From Acidimicrobiales bacterium (GTDB taxonomy: Bacteria; Actinomycetota; Acidimicrobiia; Acidimicrobiales; DATDAH01), in the NCBI GenBank assembly GCA_016794585.1, contig JAEUJM010000031.1, positions 101,080 through 165,079 of the forward strand: a stretch of DNA of 64,000 nt, read 5' to 3'. The translations under genes and the position numbers were made by a program. This document shows positions 1-7,503 of this stretch, piece by piece. A model generated the notes under the pieces. The model ran no database searches. It was not told the DNA's origin and worked only from the letters and a program-made list of their open reading frames with translations. Numbering within the stretch: position 1 is the stretch's first letter; the number at the start of each line of letters is the position of its first letter.

Positions 1-1
1 C

Positions 2-223
<222 letters not shown>

Positions 224-269
224 GCCCCGCCAGCGCCTGACCTCCGCCGGTGACGGCGGATCCCGCGAC

Positions 270-305
270 CTCGAGGCAACGGTGCGCCAGCGCCGTTGCC
301 TCGAG
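270..305 (+). terminator. Hairpin terminator after the thiolase gene
   Basis: A perfect 13-bp stem (ctcgaggcaacgg, 270-282, with its complement at 293-305) closes a 10-nt loop. A smaller hairpin (tccgcc/ggcgga, 243-260) precedes it. There is no T-tract, as is common for high-GC actinobacterial terminators. It sits 47 bases after the thiolase stop. Confidence 0.65.
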
Positions 306-387
306 CGCGTTCCGACCGGCTTCCGGACGTCACGGCCCCGGGCCGTGAGTTGGGGCGACGTGCCCCACGGGCGAGACTGGAGCCACC

Positions 388-654
388 ATGGATGCCGGCT
401 CGATCGTCCGGGTGGCCATCGCCATCGCCTTCGCCTACGCGATCTGGCGCGCCGGCAAGGCCGTGCTCGGGTCCTTCGCCCGGCCCATCCCCGAGCCGCC
501 GCCGCCCGGCGAGCTGCGAAAGGTGAAGCTCCAGTACCGCTGCGACGTCTGCGGCACCGAGGTGCGCATGACCGCGGCCAACGACCAGATGCCCGAACCG
601 CCCCGCCACTGCCTCGAGGACATGATCCTCGTCACCCCCGTCGATGACCTGTGA
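388..654 (+). CDS. Small membrane-anchored zinc-ribbon-like protein
   Basis: An 88-residue protein with an N-terminal hydrophobic helix (about residues 5-20), a proline-rich linker, and a short cytosolic domain. That domain has a CDVCG knuckle followed some 25 residues later by an HC pair, which looks like a half zinc ribbon. No enzyme family is recognisable. I think it is a conserved actinobacterial hypothetical because of its compact composition and its ordinary codon use. Its stop is 24 bases before the acetyltransferase start, so the two are probably co-transcribed. Confidence 0.7.
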   Translation: MDAGSIVRVAIAIAFAYAIWRAGKAVLGSFARPIPEPPPPGELRKVKLQYRCDVCGTEVRMTAANDQMPEPPRHCLEDMILVTPVDDL

Positions 655-678
655 GCGACGACCGGTGAGCGACGACCG

Positions 679-1143
679 GTGACCGTCGACCAGCCCCACG
701 TGGTGCTGCGCGCCCACTCCCTCGACGAGCCGGTCGTCCTCGAGCTCATCGGCGAGCTGAACGCCGAGCTCGACGAGATGTATCCCGAGCCGGGCGCCAA
801 CCACTTCTCGTTGCCCACCGCCGACGAGTTCCTCGTCGCCTGGGACGGCGAGCAGGCCGTCGGTTGCGGCGCGGTGCGGGTCATCGAGACCGGCGTGGCC
901 GAGATCAAGCGCATGTTCGTGCGGCCCGACCAGCGCGGCCGCCACGTCGGCGGGATGATCCTCCAGTCGCTCGAGGCCACGGCCCGCGGCCTCGGCTGCC
1001 ACCGCCTCGTCCTCGAGACGGGCAACCGCCAGAATTCGGCGATGGCCCTCTACCTGCGCCACGGCTTCGCCGAGATCCCCTGCTGGGGCGAGTACCTCGA
1101 CAGCGCCGCCACTAGCACGTGCCTCGGGAAGGACCTGCGCTAG
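679..1143 (+). CDS. GNAT-family N-acetyltransferase
   Basis: A 154-residue protein with the GNAT core: strand beta4 (EIKRMFVRPDQRGR) leading into the acetyl-CoA pyrophosphate-binding loop QRGRHVGG, then the NRQNSAMALYLRHGF segment typical of the last helix and strand. It should transfer an acetyl group from acetyl-CoA to a small amine; the substrate cannot be read from the sequence. The GTG at 679 is the only start in frame, because two upstream GTGs inside a 14-bp tandem repeat (651-678) are out of frame. Its stop overlaps the next gene's start (TAGTG). Confidence 0.85.
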   Translation: MTVDQPHVVLRAHSLDEPVVLELIGELNAELDEMYPEPGANHFSLPTADEFLVAWDGEQAVGCGAVRVIETGVAEIKRMFVRPDQRGRHVGGMILQSLEATARGLGCHRLVLETGNRQNSAMALYLRHGFAEIPCWGEYLDSAATSTCLGKDLR

Positions 1144-1928
1144 TGGCCGGCCCCGCGGCCCGCAACGGCCGCGACGAGCTCCGCGACCTCGACGACGACC
1201 GCTCCGGCGCCGGTGGGCGTCGGGTGGGGCCGTCCCACGTCGCCGTGGCGGTCGCTTCGGTGGTCACCGTCGTCCTGCTCGGGTGGGTGGCGTGGTCCAA
1301 GCTCGGAGGCTCGGCCGACGCCTCCACCCCGTACGACACCGACGTCTACGTCGTGCGCAGCGGGGACACCATCTCGTCGGTCGCCACCATGCACGCCGTC
1401 ACCGCCGACGCCCTCGAACAGGCGAACGACCTCACGTCCACCAGCTCGCTCGCGCCCGGCACCCGGCTCACCGTGCCCCTGCCCGAGCCGAGCGGCTCCT
1501 ACCCCCAAGGGCTCGAGGGCAACGACGACCTCCTCGCCCTGCGGTCCACCTTCGAGAAGTGGGCCGCCGAGTACGACGTGCCCGCCGTCCTGCTCCAGGC
1601 CGACCTGTGGCAGGAGTCCGCCTGGGACAACTCCGCGGTCAGCTCGGACGGCGCCGTGGGCATCGGCCAGCTGCTCCCGAGCACCACGCAGTACATCAAC
1701 GACACGCTCCTCGACGGAGCCGACCTGGACCCCACCGACCCGTCGGACAACATCCAGCTCTCGGCGGCCTACTTCCAGTACCTGCTCGAAGGCAGCGACG
1801 GCAGCTGGGCCGAGGCGCTGGCGTCGTACTTCGCCGGGCCCACGTCGGCGCAGAATTCGGCCTGGGACGCTGCCACCGTCGCCTACGTCACCAAGGGCAT
1901 GGGCTACCTGGCCGACTTCCAGGACTGA
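1143..1928 (+). CDS. Membrane-anchored LysM and lytic-transglycosylase protein
   Basis: Starting at the GTG that overlaps the upstream stop (TAGTG), this is 261 residues. A transmembrane helix (about 32-51) is followed by a LysM peptidoglycan-binding domain (about 69-112, YVVRSGDTISSVA...) and an SLT-type lytic transglycosylase domain (about 145-255). The catalytic Glu is likely E158 in WQESAWD, with the GAVGIGQLLPST motif after it. The protein would sit outside the membrane and cleave glycan strands during wall growth. An in-frame GTG at 1119 would add 8 residues but overlap the acetyltransferase more. The tight coupling to a GNAT gene is unexplained. Confidence 0.85.
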   Translation: MAGPAARNGRDELRDLDDDRSGAGGRRVGPSHVAVAVASVVTVVLLGWVAWSKLGGSADASTPYDTDVYVVRSGDTISSVATMHAVTADALEQANDLTSTSSLAPGTRLTVPLPEPSGSYPQGLEGNDDLLALRSTFEKWAAEYDVPAVLLQADLWQESAWDNSAVSSDGAVGIGQLLPSTTQYINDTLLDGADLDPTDPSDNIQLSAAYFQYLLEGSDGSWAEALASYFAGPTSAQNSAWDAATVAYVTKGMGYLADFQD

Positions 1929-1937
1929 CCCCCGGGA

Positions 1938-3104
1938 TCAGGGGGCGTCGACCTCGGCGTCGGCCATGGCCATCCGGCGATCGAGGAGCCGCTCGCTGAA
2001 GCCGGCGGCGATGGCCCAGGGGTAGGCCTTCACGCCTCCGAGATCGAGGCCGGCCTGGAGGTCGGACTGCAACACGGTGACCACCGCCACCGCCACCCCG
2101 ATGCCCAGGACGAGGCGCAGGAAGGTGACGTCGAGCGGGTGGAGGAAGTCGACCACCGCGGCCCGGCCGGTCGCCCGCCGCCAAGGGAGCAGCAGGCTGA
2201 GGGCCACCCCGAGGCCGCCCAGGGCGCAGATGGTGAGATAGTTGTCGAGGTTGCGGAGGGCCTCGCCCTCGTCGGCCAGGGAGGTGGCCAGCCACGCCGC
2301 CACCGCGCCGCCGGCGATGAGCGCGGCCAACAGGACGCCGATGTGGAACAGCCCGCGCGCGGCCACGCGGGCCCGCTCGTCGTGGGCGATGGCGGCCTCG
2401 TCGACCTGCTCACGGGCGGCGGCGAGGTGCAGGCGCACCTTCTCGAGCCGGTCCGACGGCTTGAGGGCACCGAGCTGCTTGGCCAGGCGGCTGGCCTCGG
2501 CCTCGGGCAGGTGGGCCCGCGCCGCGTCCTCGATGGCGGCCGCCTCGAGGCCCAGCTCGTCGCGCCCCCGGCCGTCGTAGGACTGGCGGCGGGCGGCGCT
2601 CAGGAGGCGGTAGCTCTCGGCCAGCTCGCCGGCGACGAACGCCTGGGTGGCATCGGCCAGCAGCGACTCGGCCGCCACCGCCCACGGGGCGTCGGCCGAC
2701 CGGGTGCGAGCGGTGAGCGCCTCGAGCTCGCGGGCGAAGAGGCTGAGCTGGGTGCGCAAGCGCGCCTGGTCGGCGGTCTGGTGGGCCATGCCCCGCCGGG
2801 ACCCTGCCACCTTCGCGCTGAGATCGGCCAGCGAACGACTGGCACCGCGAGCCTGCTCACGGACGGCCGCGGCCAGCGCGTCGCGCCGGTCCTTGCGGTC
2901 CCGGCGGGAGCCACCGCCGGGCCGCTCGCCGCGACCGGCACCGGTGGTCCCTCCGTCGTCGTCGGCGGCGGACGCCTGCGCCGTGGCACCCTCGCGCCCG
3001 GGGCGGGCGTCCGAGACGGCCACGAGGTCAGGACGGGCGGCCGGGCCGGCGGGATCGCCGGTCTCGGGCACGTCGACGTCGGCAGGACGGGCGGGGTCGG
3101 GCAT
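1938..3104 (-). CDS. Hypothetical membrane protein with cytoplasmic coiled region
   Basis: A 388-residue protein of unknown function. The first 70 residues are low-complexity (Pro/Ala/Asp/Gly). Residues about 70-240 are Ala/Arg/Glu-rich helices likely to form coiled coil. Three hydrophobic segments follow: GLFHIGVLLAALIAGGAVAAW, LTICALGGLGVALSLLL and FLRLVLGIGVAVAVVTVL. The tail ends in a conserved-looking YPWAIAAGFSERLLDRRM, a motif I have seen at the end of some membrane proteins of unknown function. It converges on the transglycosylase gene with 9 bases between stops. The region upstream of its start holds the DnaA boxes. Confidence 0.7.
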   Translation of the reverse strand: MPDPARPADVDVPETGDPAGPAARPDLVAVSDARPGREGATAQASAADDDGGTTGAGRGERPGGGSRRDRKDRRDALAAAVREQARGASRSLADLSAKVAGSRRGMAHQTADQARLRTQLSLFARELEALTARTRSADAPWAVAAESLLADATQAFVAGELAESYRLLSAARRQSYDGRGRDELGLEAAAIEDAARAHLPEAEASRLAKQLGALKPSDRLEKVRLHLAAAREQVDEAAIAHDERARVAARGLFHIGVLLAALIAGGAVAAWLATSLADEGEALRNLDNYLTICALGGLGVALSLLLPWRRATGRAAVVDFLHPLDVTFLRLVLGIGVAVAVVTVLQSDLQAGLDLGGVKAYPWAIAAGFSERLLDRRMAMADAEVDAP

Positions 3105-3185
3105 GGAACCTCCGGGGAGCTCGCTCGCAACCTACCCAATGGCCCCCGGCAACGCCGCGATGCCGGGCCGACCGCCCCACTCGAG

Positions 3186-3235
3186 TTATCCACAGAATCC
3201 ACAAGGACTTGGGGATTCCCACAGCCTGTGGACAA
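3186..3235. promoter_or_regulatory. Pair of perfect DnaA boxes in an intergenic region
   Basis: TTATCCACA at 3186-3194 on + and TTGTCCACA on - (tgtggacaa, 3227-3235) are exact DnaA-box consensus matches in opposite orientation. A weaker gaatccaca (3195-3203) adjoins the first. The second lies inside a 13-nt inverted repeat (ccacag-c-ctgtgg, 3219-3231). The 239-bp gap (3105-3343) is locally A/T-richer than its surroundings. It could titrate DnaA, regulate the flanking genes, or be an outlying part of the origin region. Confidence 0.6.
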
Positions 3236-3343
3236 CTCTGGGGAGACTCACACCGATGTAACTTCCCGTCCACCTCGACGTGATCTGCCCGAAACAGTCG
3301 ACGCGCGGCCGGGCACGCCGGCCGTCTGCGGGTGCGCCGCCCG

Positions 3344-3697
3344 TCAGTGGTACTGCGTGGCGGTGATGATCCCGCCGAGGATGAGGCCGAGGCCCCCGAG
3401 CAGGTACCAGTTGCTCGTGCCCCCGGGCACCAGGCCCAGGTAGTTGCAGAAGATCATCACCATGCCGGCACCGAGCAGCGTGAACATGAGGATCGGGACC
3501 CAGCGCGGGCTCACCTTGTACTCGCTCGGCACCGGGGGGGTGTAGCGGCTGGTGGGCGACGGGGTGGTACGCGACGACGTGGCCTTGGGGTTGCCCGAGG
3601 CGCTCGCCTTGGCCACCCCCGACGCGCCGCCCTTCGGCGTGACGCGACCACCCGAACCCGAGCCGGAGGACACCTTGCGCTTGGCGGGCTTGGCCAT
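3344..3697 (-). CDS. crgA: CrgA-like cell-division membrane protein
   Basis: A 117-residue protein. A basic, Ser/Gly-rich cytosolic N-terminus is followed by two transmembrane helices (WVPILMFTLLGAGMVMIFCNYLGL and WYLLGGLGLILGGIITATQ) separated by a short outer loop ending in NWY. This architecture and the position next to trpG/pabA and pknB match CrgA, the small actinobacterial protein that links FtsZ, FtsQ and class B PBPs at the septum. I start at the ATG at 3697 because a TACGAT box ends exactly 7 bases before it, which implies a leaderless transcript. Longer starts (3706, 3775) run into the promoter. Confidence 0.85.
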   Translation of the reverse strand: MAKPAKRKVSSGSGSGGRVTPKGGASGVAKASASGNPKATSSRTTPSPTSRYTPPVPSEYKVSPRWVPILMFTLLGAGMVMIFCNYLGLVPGGTSNWYLLGGLGLILGGIITATQYH

Positions 3698-3704
3698 GGC
3701 GGGC

Positions 3705-3710
3705 ATCGTA
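3705..3710 (-). promoter_or_regulatory. -10 box of crgA (leaderless)
   Basis: TACGAT on the minus strand ends 7 bases before the crgA ATG, the spacing expected when transcription starts at the A of the start codon. Confidence 0.5.
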
Positions 3711-3751
3711 ACCGGGCCGGGAATGGATGGCGGAGCGCCTGAGCGGCGCCG

Positions 3752-3757
3752 GTACGC
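3752..3757 (+). promoter_or_regulatory. -10 box of trpG/pabA (leaderless)
   Basis: TACGCT lies 8 bases before the GTG at 3766, again giving a transcript that begins at or next to the start codon. It is divergent from the crgA promoter 42 bases away. Confidence 0.5.
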
Positions 3758-3765
3758 TCCGGCCC

Positions 3766-4353
3766 GTGGGAGCACGGGTGCTGGTCATCGACAACTTCGA
3801 CTCGTTCGTCTACAACCTCGTCCAGTACCTGGGCGAGGCCGGCGCCGAACCGCTCGTGCACCGATCGGACGCCCTCACCCTCGACGAGGCCGAAGCCCTC
3901 GAGCCGGACGCCGTGCTCATCAGCCCCGGACCGGGCCGTCCCGAGGATGCCGGGCTCTCCAACGAGGTGATCGAGCACTTCGCCGGCCGGCGCCCCGTGC
4001 TCGGCGTGTGCCTCGGCCACCAGTGCATCGGCCAGATCTACGGCGGTGACGTCGTGCGGGCCCCCGAGATCATGCACGGCAAGACCTCCGCCATCCTCCA
4101 CACCGGCGCCGGCGTGTTCGCCGGCCTGCCCAGCCCCCTCGAGGCCACCCGCTACCACTCGCTCGTGGTCGACCGCGCCTCGGTGCCCGACGTGCTCGAG
4201 ATCACCGCCGAGACGAGCGACGGCATCGTCATGGGCCTGCGCCACCGCGAGCTCGACGTCGAGGGCGTGCAGTTCCACCCCGAGTCCATCCTCACCCACT
4301 CGGGGCACGAGCTCATCGCCAACTTCCTGGCCCGCATCCCCGCCCCCGCCTGA
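3766..4353 (+). CDS. trpG: Glutamine amidotransferase of anthranilate/aminodeoxychorismate synthase
   Basis: A 195-residue class I glutamine amidotransferase. [18 protein letters not shown] is the family's N-terminal signature, LGVCLGHQ carries the nucleophilic Cys, and QFHPES carries the His and Glu of the triad. It releases ammonia from glutamine for a chorismate-using partner (TrpE or PabB), giving anthranilate or 4-amino-4-deoxychorismate. The synteny beside crgA and pknB matches the gene called trpG (or pabA) in mycobacteria; the partner is not in the window. The GTG at 3766 is preferred over an ATG at 3727 because conservation begins just after it and a -10 box sits 8 bases upstream. 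Confidence 0.92.
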   Translation: MGARVLVIDNFDSFVYNLVQYLGEAGAEPLVHRSDALTLDEAEALEPDAVLISPGPGRPEDAGLSNEVIEHFAGRRPVLGVCLGHQCIGQIYGGDVVRAPEIMHGKTSAILHTGAGVFAGLPSPLEATRYHSLVVDRASVPDVLEITAETSDGIVMGLRHRELDVEGVQFHPESILTHSGHELIANFLARIPAPA

Positions 4354-4365
4354 GGGCCAGCGGCC

Positions 4366-5901
4366 CTACGGGGCGACGGTGACGGTGACCGGGTCGGGTG
4401 CGGTCGTCTGGGGCGTCGGCGGGACCGTGACCGGCGGTGACGTCGTGGTGGTCACGCCCTGCGACACCACGATGGTGACGATGCTGCCGGGCGACACGGC
4501 GGTGTCGGCCGGCGGCGCCTGGCTGACCACCTTGCCCTCGTCCTCGACGGTCCCCGCCTGACGGGTGACCGACACGACGAGGCCGAGGCCTTCGAGCAGG
4601 CCCCGGGCGTCGGCCTCGAGCTGACCGACGACGTTCGGGAGGGTGACGTCGGCGGTGCTCTCGCAGACCGTGAGGGTCACCGTCGAGCCCTCGTCCACCT
4701 TGGTGGCCGGGGCGGGGGCCTGGGCCGTGACCGTCCCGGGGGCCACGTCGCAGTCCTGGGTCGTCTCGCGGGCGCTCTCCAGCTTGCGCTGGTCGAGCAG
4801 GGCCTCGGCGTCGGCGACCGGGCGGTTGCGCAGGTCCGGCACCGTGACCTCGGCCACCGTCTCGGGGTCGAACACGCCGAGCTGGTCGGCGAAGAACCAG
4901 AGACCGAAGCCCAGCGCGCCCAGCAGGATGACGAGGAAGAAGAGGAAGATGCCGGTGCGGCGGGGCGGGTCGGGCACCTCGTCGACCGGGAAGCGAGCGG
5001 AATCGGCGTAGCTCGGCACCGGCGCGGCCACCGCGGTGGCCACGGGCGCCGCCGCCGGCAGCTGGGCACCCTCACGGAAGCGGCGCAGGTCCGAGCGCAG
5101 GTCCTCGGCGGACGGATACCGCAGGACGGGGTCCTTGGCGAGGAGCTTGAGGGTGATGGCCTCGAGCGCGACCGGGATGGCGGGGTTCATCGACCGCGGC
5201 GGCGGGGGCTGCTCCTGCACGTGCTGGTAGGCGATGGCCACCGGCGTCTCACCCGTGAACGGGGGCCGGCCGACCGTCATCTCGTAGAGCACGACACCGA
5301 GCGAGTACAGGTCGCTGCGGGGATCGAGTCGCTTGCCCTGGGCCTGCTCGGGAGAGAAGTAGGTGGCGGTGCCCATGACGGTGCCCACCTGGGTGAGCTC
5401 GGTGTCGCCGCCGATGGCTTTGGCGATGCCGAAGTCCGTGACCTTCACCTGTCCGCTGGGCTGGGCGATCATCACGTTGCCCGGCTTGATGTCGCGGTGG
5501 ACGACGCCGTTGCGGTGGGCGAGGGCCAGGGCGGCGGCGATGTCGGTGGCGATGTCGGCCGCCCGATCGGGATGGAGCGGGCCCTCCCCGGCGAGGATCT
5601 CGTCGAGGGGCCGGCCCTCGATGTACTCCATCACGATGTAGTAGGTGCCGTCCTCCTCGCCCCAGTCGAACACCGCGACGATGTTCGGGTGGTTGAGGTT
5701 GGCGGCGGCCTGGGCCTCACGGCGGAAGCGCTCGACGAAGGTGGGGTCGCCGGCGAAGTCAGCGTTGAGCACCTTCACCGCGACGGGCCGGTCGAGCAAC
5801 TGGTCGTGGGCCAGGTACACGACGGCCATGCCGCCCCGGCCGAGTTGGCGGTGCAGCTGGTAGCGCCCGTTGAAGACGGGCAACCCGCCGGACTCACTCA
5901 C
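4366..5901 (-). CDS. pknB: PASTA-domain Ser/Thr protein kinase PknB
   Basis: A 511-residue transmembrane Hanks-type kinase. The kinase domain (about 13-275) has the Gly loop GRGGMAVVY, the VAVKVL lysine, HRDIKPGN, DFG and the SPEQ activation segment. A juxtamembrane linker precedes a single helix (about 315-340). Two extracellular PASTA repeats (about 353-485) are followed by a Thr/Pro-rich tail. PASTA domains bind muropeptides or lipid II, so the kinase couples wall status to growth and division. Mycobacterial PknB has four PASTA repeats; this one has two. It is the last gene of the cluster and no pknA lies beside it. Confidence 0.95.
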   Translation of the reverse strand: MSESGGLPVFNGRYQLHRQLGRGGMAVVYLAHDQLLDRPVAVKVLNADFAGDPTFVERFRREAQAAANLNHPNIVAVFDWGEEDGTYYIVMEYIEGRPLDEILAGEGPLHPDRAADIATDIAAALALAHRNGVVHRDIKPGNVMIAQPSGQVKVTDFGIAKAIGGDTELTQVGTVMGTATYFSPEQAQGKRLDPRSDLYSLGVVLYEMTVGRPPFTGETPVAIAYQHVQEQPPPPRSMNPAIPVALEAITLKLLAKDPVLRYPSAEDLRSDLRRFREGAQLPAAAPVATAVAAPVPSYADSARFPVDEVPDPPRRTGIFLFFLVILLGALGFGLWFFADQLGVFDPETVAEVTVPDLRNRPVADAEALLDQRKLESARETTQDCDVAPGTVTAQAPAPATKVDEGSTVTLTVCESTADVTLPNVVGQLEADARGLLEGLGLVVSVTRQAGTVEDEGKVVSQAPPADTAVSPGSIVTIVVSQGVTTTTSPPVTVPPTPQTTAPDPVTVTVAP

Positions 5902-5968
5902 GGGCGACAGGTTACCGAGGGGTCACCTCCCGCCCGTAGTCATCCCGCCCGCCAGGTGGGGCCGGGGC

Positions 5969-7438
5969 TCAGCCGGCGGGCCCCTGGAGGGCCTGCTCGA
6001 GGACGGCCCGGGCGATGGGGGCCGCCACCCGGCCGCCGGTGTTCTCGCTGACGCCGGGCTGGTTCTCGACGATCACGGCGATGGCGTACTCCGGCTTCTG
6101 CCCGGGCGGCCCCACGAACTCGATCACCCACGTATGCGAGGTGTTGTTCCCGGTCTGGGCCGTACCGCTCTTGCCGCCGACCTCGAAGCCGGGGATCTGC
6201 GCGGCGCCGGAAAGGGTGCCGTCGGCGACGACGCCCAGCATGGCCTGGCGCATGGTGGCGGCGGTCTCGGGGCTGATGGGCTGCTTCCACGCGTCGATGG
6301 GCTCGTCGTCGACGACCGCCCCCTCGCCGTCGCGGATCTCCTTCATCACGTGGGGGGCCATCATCACGCCGTCGTTGGCCACCGCAGCCGCCACCAGCGC
6401 CATCTGGAGGGGGGTGGACGACACGTCGTTCTGGCCGATCGAGGCCTGGGCCAGCGCCGGCAGGTTGTCGGCGAAATCCACGGGGAAGCGGGACTCGACC
6501 GCGCCCGGCAGGTCGATCGGGGGCACCTGGTTGAAGCCGAAAGCGGCCGCCCCGTCGACCATGCGATCTGGCCCGAGGGTCTCGACGCCCATGCGGGCGA
6601 AGGCCGTGTTGCACGACACCGCGGTGATCGCGAAGAGGGTGCCGCCGCAACTGCTGCCGCCGAAGTTGGACAGCGGACGGGTGGTCTGCGGCGGCGTGTA
6701 GGACGACTCGACCGGGTAGCTCGGCTCCTCGGGCGTCACCAGCCCGCTCTGGACGCCGGTTGACCCCGTCACGATCTTGAACGTGGAGCCGGGGAAGAAG
6801 ACGTTCTGGTACGACGACGCCCGCAGCGGCGAGGTGCCGCTGGCCGGGTCCAGGAAGTTGAACGCCGCCCGGGCCTCCTCACCGTCGTGGCTGCTGAGCG
6901 GGTTTGGGTCGTAGGACGGGTAGCTCCACATGGCCACGATGCCGCCCGTGTCGACGTCGAGGACGACGACGGATCCCCGCCGCTGGCCGAGCTGGTCGCG
7001 GGCCACCCGCTGCACGTCGTCGCGCAGGGTGAGGGTGACGTTGCCGGTGCGCTCGCGGTCGACGAACAGGTCGGCGAACGAGCGCAGCTCCTGCTCGAAG
7101 GTCTGACCTGCGAGCTGCTCGTTGTACTCCCGCTCGACGCCGGTGGCCCGGCCGTTGATGGGGAAGAAGCCGGTGATGTGGCCGAACAGGTCGCCCTCGG
7201 GGTACTCCCGCTGGAACTCGAAGCGGTCGTTGCTCGGCACCGAGCGGGCCACCACGACCCCGTCGGCGGTCTCGATGGTCCCCCGCGGCTGGCGCAGCGT
7301 CTCGAGGGTGCCGCGGGCGTTGAACTCGTTGTTGTTCAGCGAGTCGGCCTCGAGCACCTGGATGTAGTTCAACATCGCGAACAGGGCGATGTAGCAGGCC
7401 AGCAGGAAGATGCCGAGGCGGCGGATGCGCTTGTTCAT
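5969..7438 (-). CDS. pbpA: Class B penicillin-binding protein PbpA
   Basis: A 489-residue bitopic D,D-transpeptidase. The N-terminal membrane anchor (about 8-25) is followed by a short non-catalytic domain and the transpeptidase domain with S218-TFK221 (acylated Ser), S275-C-N277 and K423-SG. It crosslinks peptidoglycan in the periplasm with the SEDS partner encoded just upstream. No Shine-Dalgarno precedes the ATG. Instead the start overlaps the stop of a six-codon leader frame, one of two tandem copies, which suggests translation by reinitiation. PknB lies 67 bases downstream. Confidence 0.95.
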   Translation of the reverse strand: MNKRIRRLGIFLLACYIALFAMLNYIQVLEADSLNNNEFNARGTLETLRQPRGTIETADGVVVARSVPSNDRFEFQREYPEGDLFGHITGFFPINGRATGVEREYNEQLAGQTFEQELRSFADLFVDRERTGNVTLTLRDDVQRVARDQLGQRRGSVVVLDVDTGGIVAMWSYPSYDPNPLSSHDGEEARAAFNFLDPASGTSPLRASSYQNVFFPGSTFKIVTGSTGVQSGLVTPEEPSYPVESSYTPPQTTRPLSNFGGSSCGGTLFAITAVSCNTAFARMGVETLGPDRMVDGAAAFGFNQVPPIDLPGAVESRFPVDFADNLPALAQASIGQNDVSSTPLQMALVAAAVANDGVMMAPHVMKEIRDGEGAVVDDEPIDAWKQPISPETAATMRQAMLGVVADGTLSGAAQIPGFEVGGKSGTAQTGNNTSHTWVIEFVGPPGQKPEYAIAVIVENQPGVSENTGGRVAAPIARAVLEQALQGPAG

Positions 7439-7472
7439 TGGAGGCGGAGGGTCATGGGAGGCGGAGGGTCAT
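7435..7472 (-). other. Two tandem six-codon leader frames before pbpA
   Basis: On the minus strand ATG ACC CTC CGC CTC CCA TGA (7472-7452) is followed by ATG ACC CTC CGC CTC CAA TGA (7455-7435). Each stop overlaps the next ATG (ATGA), and the second stop overlaps the pbpA ATG at 7438. A GGAG lies 6-7 bases before the first ATG and there is none before pbpA, so ribosomes could reach pbpA by stepwise termination-reinitiation. The frames encode MTLRLP and MTLRLQ. Confidence 0.55.
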
Positions 7473-7473
7473 G
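7440..7473. repeat. Perfect 17-bp tandem duplication
   Basis: ggaggcggagggtcatg occurs at 7440-7456 and again at 7457-7473 without mismatch. It lies between ftsW/rodA and pbpA and creates the duplicated leader frames. Confidence 0.9.
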
Positions 7474-7503
7474 AGCGCACTCCAGCCAAGCCGATCGCCG
7501 GAC

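Noticed and set aside
651..678. 14-bp tandem repeat as a regulatory element
   Set aside because: Two copies of gtgagcgacgaccg in a 24-base spacer look like simple duplication. The GTGs inside are out of frame with the next gene.
3105..3343. Full chromosomal origin
   Set aside because: Only two exact DnaA boxes and one weak match are seen, without the many-box array, unwinding element or dnaA/dnaN neighbours expected of oriC.
2139..3443. 434-codon + frame through 2.1-3.4 kb
   Set aside because: It is antisense to the membrane-protein gene and crosses the DnaA-box region; composition is non-protein-like.
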